From contig JAQGKC010000304.1 in the NCBI GenBank assembly GCA_028290305.1, positions 1 through 5,931 on the forward strand: a stretch of 5,931 nt of DNA. The letters are read 5' to 3'. The translations under genes were made by a program, and so were the position numbers. Positions within the stretch are counted from its first letter, which is position 1; each line of letters begins with the position of its first letter. Below are positions 4,832 to 5,931 of this stretch, piece after piece. The stretch is from Bradyrhizobium sp. (GTDB lineage: Bacteria; Pseudomonadota; Alphaproteobacteria; Rhizobiales; Xanthobacteraceae). The notes below the pieces were generated by a model, which was not told where the DNA came from, ran no database searches, and was given only the letters and a program-made list of their open reading frames with translations.

Positions 4832-4860
4832 CTTGCCACGCACTTCTGGAACAAATTGCG
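4798..4860. repeat. Bipartite direct repeat, copy 2
   Basis: TGGCGTACATGCGGCCAG (4798-4815) and the 21-base block 4840-4860, beginning GCACTTCTGGAACAA, match the two blocks of copy 1. The middle is 24 bases, against 23 in copy 1. Just beyond, GGAAC (4848-4852) and GTTCC (4864-4868) make a short inverted pair. The block ends 12 bases before the start-less frame at 4873 and lies 39 bases upstream of the membrane-protein start at 4758. Confidence 0.75.
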
Positions 4861-4872
4861 ACCGTTCCTTGA

Positions 4873-5286
4873 CGCTTAAGTGGCAACGGCGGAGGCCGGA
4901 TCATCGGGGCCAAGATACGCGCGGAAGATGCTCGCCAGCGGGCTGTCGAGGCCGCCCGTGACGCTGACCGAGCCGCAGCCGAACTATGGTCAATCCAGAC
5001 GGAAGCCTATGGCGGCCCGGCGCAGCCGTCGCCCACCATCGCGCAATGCATCAATAGCGGTTACGGCTGGCTACAGGTCAAATGCCATCGCTGCGAAACC
5101 GAGGCTAGCATCCCGCTCGAGGCGATCCGCCGTCCGCCCAATACGCCGATCTGGAAACTTGAGGCCGCGCTGAAATGCCGGTCATGCAAGAAAGGCCGAT
5201 ACGCGCCGCCCGTGCACATGATCAGGCTGACGATGGAGCGCCAGACCACGCCGTCTGCGTGGGTGCATCCCGACGACGAGAGGTAG
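4873..5286 (+). CDS. Zinc-ribbon orphan protein lacking a start codon (137 codons)
   Basis: The frame from 4873 to TAG 5284-5286 is intact. It has a Gly-rich start (SGNGGGRIIGAKIRAEDARQ), an Ala/Arg/Glu helix (residues 16-40) and a GGPAQPSPTIAQC linker. A four-cysteine ribbon follows: VKCHRC (Cys71, Cys74), about 27 residues with IRRPPNTPIWKLEAAL, then KCRSC (Cys102, Cys105). The C-terminus ends PSAWVHPDDER. This is clearly protein-coding and resembles a conserved orphan family I associate with Bradyrhizobium. Yet there is no ATG, GTG or TTG in the frame before the C-terminal third. The codon where a start is expected is TTA (4876-4878), just before AGT GGC, so TTG to TTA or ATG loss fits. 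GTG 4880 exists in another frame and would need a one-base shift. The frame begins just after repeat copy 2, so the true 5' end may have been displaced there. It is probably a non-expressed or alternatively initiated gene. Confidence 0.7.
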   Translation, partial: RLSGNGGGRIIGAKIRAEDARQRAVEAARDADRAAAELWSIQTEAYGGPAQPSPTIAQCINSGYGWLQVKCHRCETEASIPLEAIRRPPNTPIWKLEAALKCRSCKKGRYAPPVHMIRLTMERQTTPSAWVHPDDER

Positions 5287-5296
5287 ACGAGAGGTA
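5275..5296 (+). repeat. 11-bp tandem duplication across a stop codon
   Basis: GACGAGAGGTA occurs twice head to tail (5275-5285 and 5286-5296). The TAG stop of the upstream gene (5284-5286) is made at the junction of the two units. Confidence 0.9.
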
Positions 5297-5320
5297 AGGC
5301 CAGATCGGCATCAAGCCCGG

Positions 5321-5626
5321 TCAGAACGCACGCCTTTTGCCAAAACCAATTCGCTCAGACGTCGATTGCGCGCGGATGGCTGGCGAAATCTTCCTGTTCT
5401 CAAGGTAGTCTGCGATTTTTTGGTCGGCAGCGGCGAAAGATGTAGCCTCGTCATCTTGAGTTTTGTGTCGTTGGCCGTCCACTGCTGGAACAATCTCGCC
5501 CGGTGCCAACAACGCCAGAATGACTACGGCTAGTGCACCTCCGATGAGAAGCAACCATCCCCACTCTAAGCCGACAGAGTTCGCGATAAGACTAGCCAGT
5601 CCGCCGAAGGGACCAGAATCGCGCAC
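5321..5626 (-). CDS. Membrane-anchored hypothetical protein (101 aa)
   Basis: One membrane segment at about residues 20-42 (EWGWLLLIGGALAVVILALL) is preceded by a Gly-rich amphipathic stretch. A 58-residue polar, charged domain ending in GFGKRRAF follows it. The listed start is GTG 5626, with no good ribosome site. The frame remains open for 17 more codons upstream to a TAA at 5678-5680. That stretch (VRFAAELSKAQAAL...) reads like genuine protein, so the real start may lie further out and have been damaged. ATG 5679 in a neighbouring frame would reach it only by a frameshift. The gene is convergent with 4873-5286, with a 34-base gap. A minus-strand terminator lies 62-88 bases upstream of the GTG. 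Function unknown. Confidence 0.65.
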   Translation of the reverse strand: MRDSGPFGGLASLIANSVGLEWGWLLLIGGALAVVILALLAPGEIVPAVDGQRHKTQDDEATSFAAADQKIADYLENRKISPAIRAQSTSERIGFGKRRAF

Positions 5627-5687
5627 AAGAGCGGCTTGGGCCTTGCTTAGCTCTGCTGCGAAACGGACAAGGGGCCATTATCATCAT

Positions 5688-5714
5688 AAAAAATGCCCCG
5701 GGCACCACGGGGCA
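5688..5714 (-). terminator. Rho-independent terminator, minus strand, upstream of the 5626 gene
   Basis: TGCCCCG (5694-5700) pairs perfectly with CGGGGCA (5708-5714) around a seven-base loop. On the minus strand TTTTTT (5693-5688) follows directly. No minus-strand gene is evident to its right inside the window, so it is either the end of an antisense or small-RNA transcript or an attenuator in the leader of 5321-5626. Confidence 0.75.
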
Positions 5715-5795
5715 GCGCTAGGCAACGTCTGCCCACGCAACTCGCTGGCCCCCTTTGCGTTAAAACGCGGGATGCACACTACATCGCGAGGCGTC

Positions 5796-5931
5796 ATGGA
5801 AACACTGGACCCTATCGAAGCATTGAAGCTGATCCGAAAGCTGGCGATCGTTGCGGCTGGCTCCAACGAGCTAGGCTATGTGAAAGCAACCGTGACTGAC
5901 GTGTTGAGAATAATCGACCGAGCCTTACCAC
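5796..5931 (+). CDS. Small helical hypothetical protein, 3' end cut by the window
   Basis: ATG 5796 is preceded by GAGG (5788-5791), four bases away. Forty-five codons are visible, METLDPIEALKLIRKLAIVA, then AGSNELGYVKATVTDVLRII and DRALP. The pattern is two amphipathic helices with hydrophobic residues every three to four positions and no cysteine or membrane segment. The gene continues beyond the window. A short palindrome GCGTT-AA-AACGC (5757-5768) lies upstream and could be an operator, but no matching promoter boxes are clear. Function unknown. Confidence 0.65.
   Translation, partial: METLDPIEALKLIRKLAIVAAGSNELGYVKATVTDVLRIIDRALP

Noticed and set aside
1..5931. CRISPR array, tRNA, rRNA, integrase or transposase
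   Set aside because: No regularly spaced repeats, no cloverleaf-like sequence and no catalytic motifs of these enzymes were seen in any frame I read.

Overview
The window looks like alphaproteobacterial accessory DNA. Bradyrhizobium or a close relative (Bradyrhizobiaceae/Nitrobacteraceae) is the best guess. This rests on the codon style and on several tiny proteins that resemble orphan families I associate with that group. It is recognition from memory, not a database match. I see no rRNA, tRNA, CRISPR array, transposase gene or complete insertion sequence.

Layout, left to right. A small zinc-ribbon gene (44-226, -) is followed by about 390 bp without a convincing gene. Next comes the only large gene, an MHS-type major facilitator transporter (645-1972, +). 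It is preceded by a 13-bp tandem duplication that doubles its Shine-Dalgarno, broken by a one-base frameshift near 1110, and closed by an intrinsic terminator (1998-2027). A 390-bp gap holds a nested inverted-repeat element (2047-2153), two adjacent small palindromes and a candidate promoter. That promoter serves a run of small plus-strand genes: a basic helical protein (2416-2595), a CxxC protein (2682-2906) and a very short ORF (2933-3028). The run ends at a 12-bp-stem terminator (3027-3056) shared with the convergent minus-strand zinc-ribbon gene 3084-3323.

Further right, a secreted four-cysteine protein (3501-4004, -) starts inside the tail of a frameshifted small gene (4002-4190, -). A zinc-ribbon gene (4281-4484, +) follows. 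A single-pass membrane protein (4570-4758, -) is bracketed by two copies of a bipartite direct repeat (4489-4550 and 4798-4860). The clearest coding region I had to find by eye is 4873-5286 (+). It is a 137-codon zinc-ribbon protein with no ATG, GTG or TTG in its N-terminal part, so a start-based search would miss it. A membrane-anchored protein (5321-5626, -) and a 3'-truncated helical gene (5796 to the edge, +) finish the window.

How it fits together. Strand switches nearly every gene and most genes are solitary, so this is a mosaic and not one pathway. Two themes recur. Five of the small proteins carry Cys-pair metal-binding motifs. Several genes also show recent damage: the frameshifted transporter, the split 4002-4190 gene, the start-less 4873-5286 gene and the doubtful starts at 226 and 5626. 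That is what I would expect of a decaying genomic island or of draft-quality sequence. I cannot name a known defence, secretion or biosynthetic system here.
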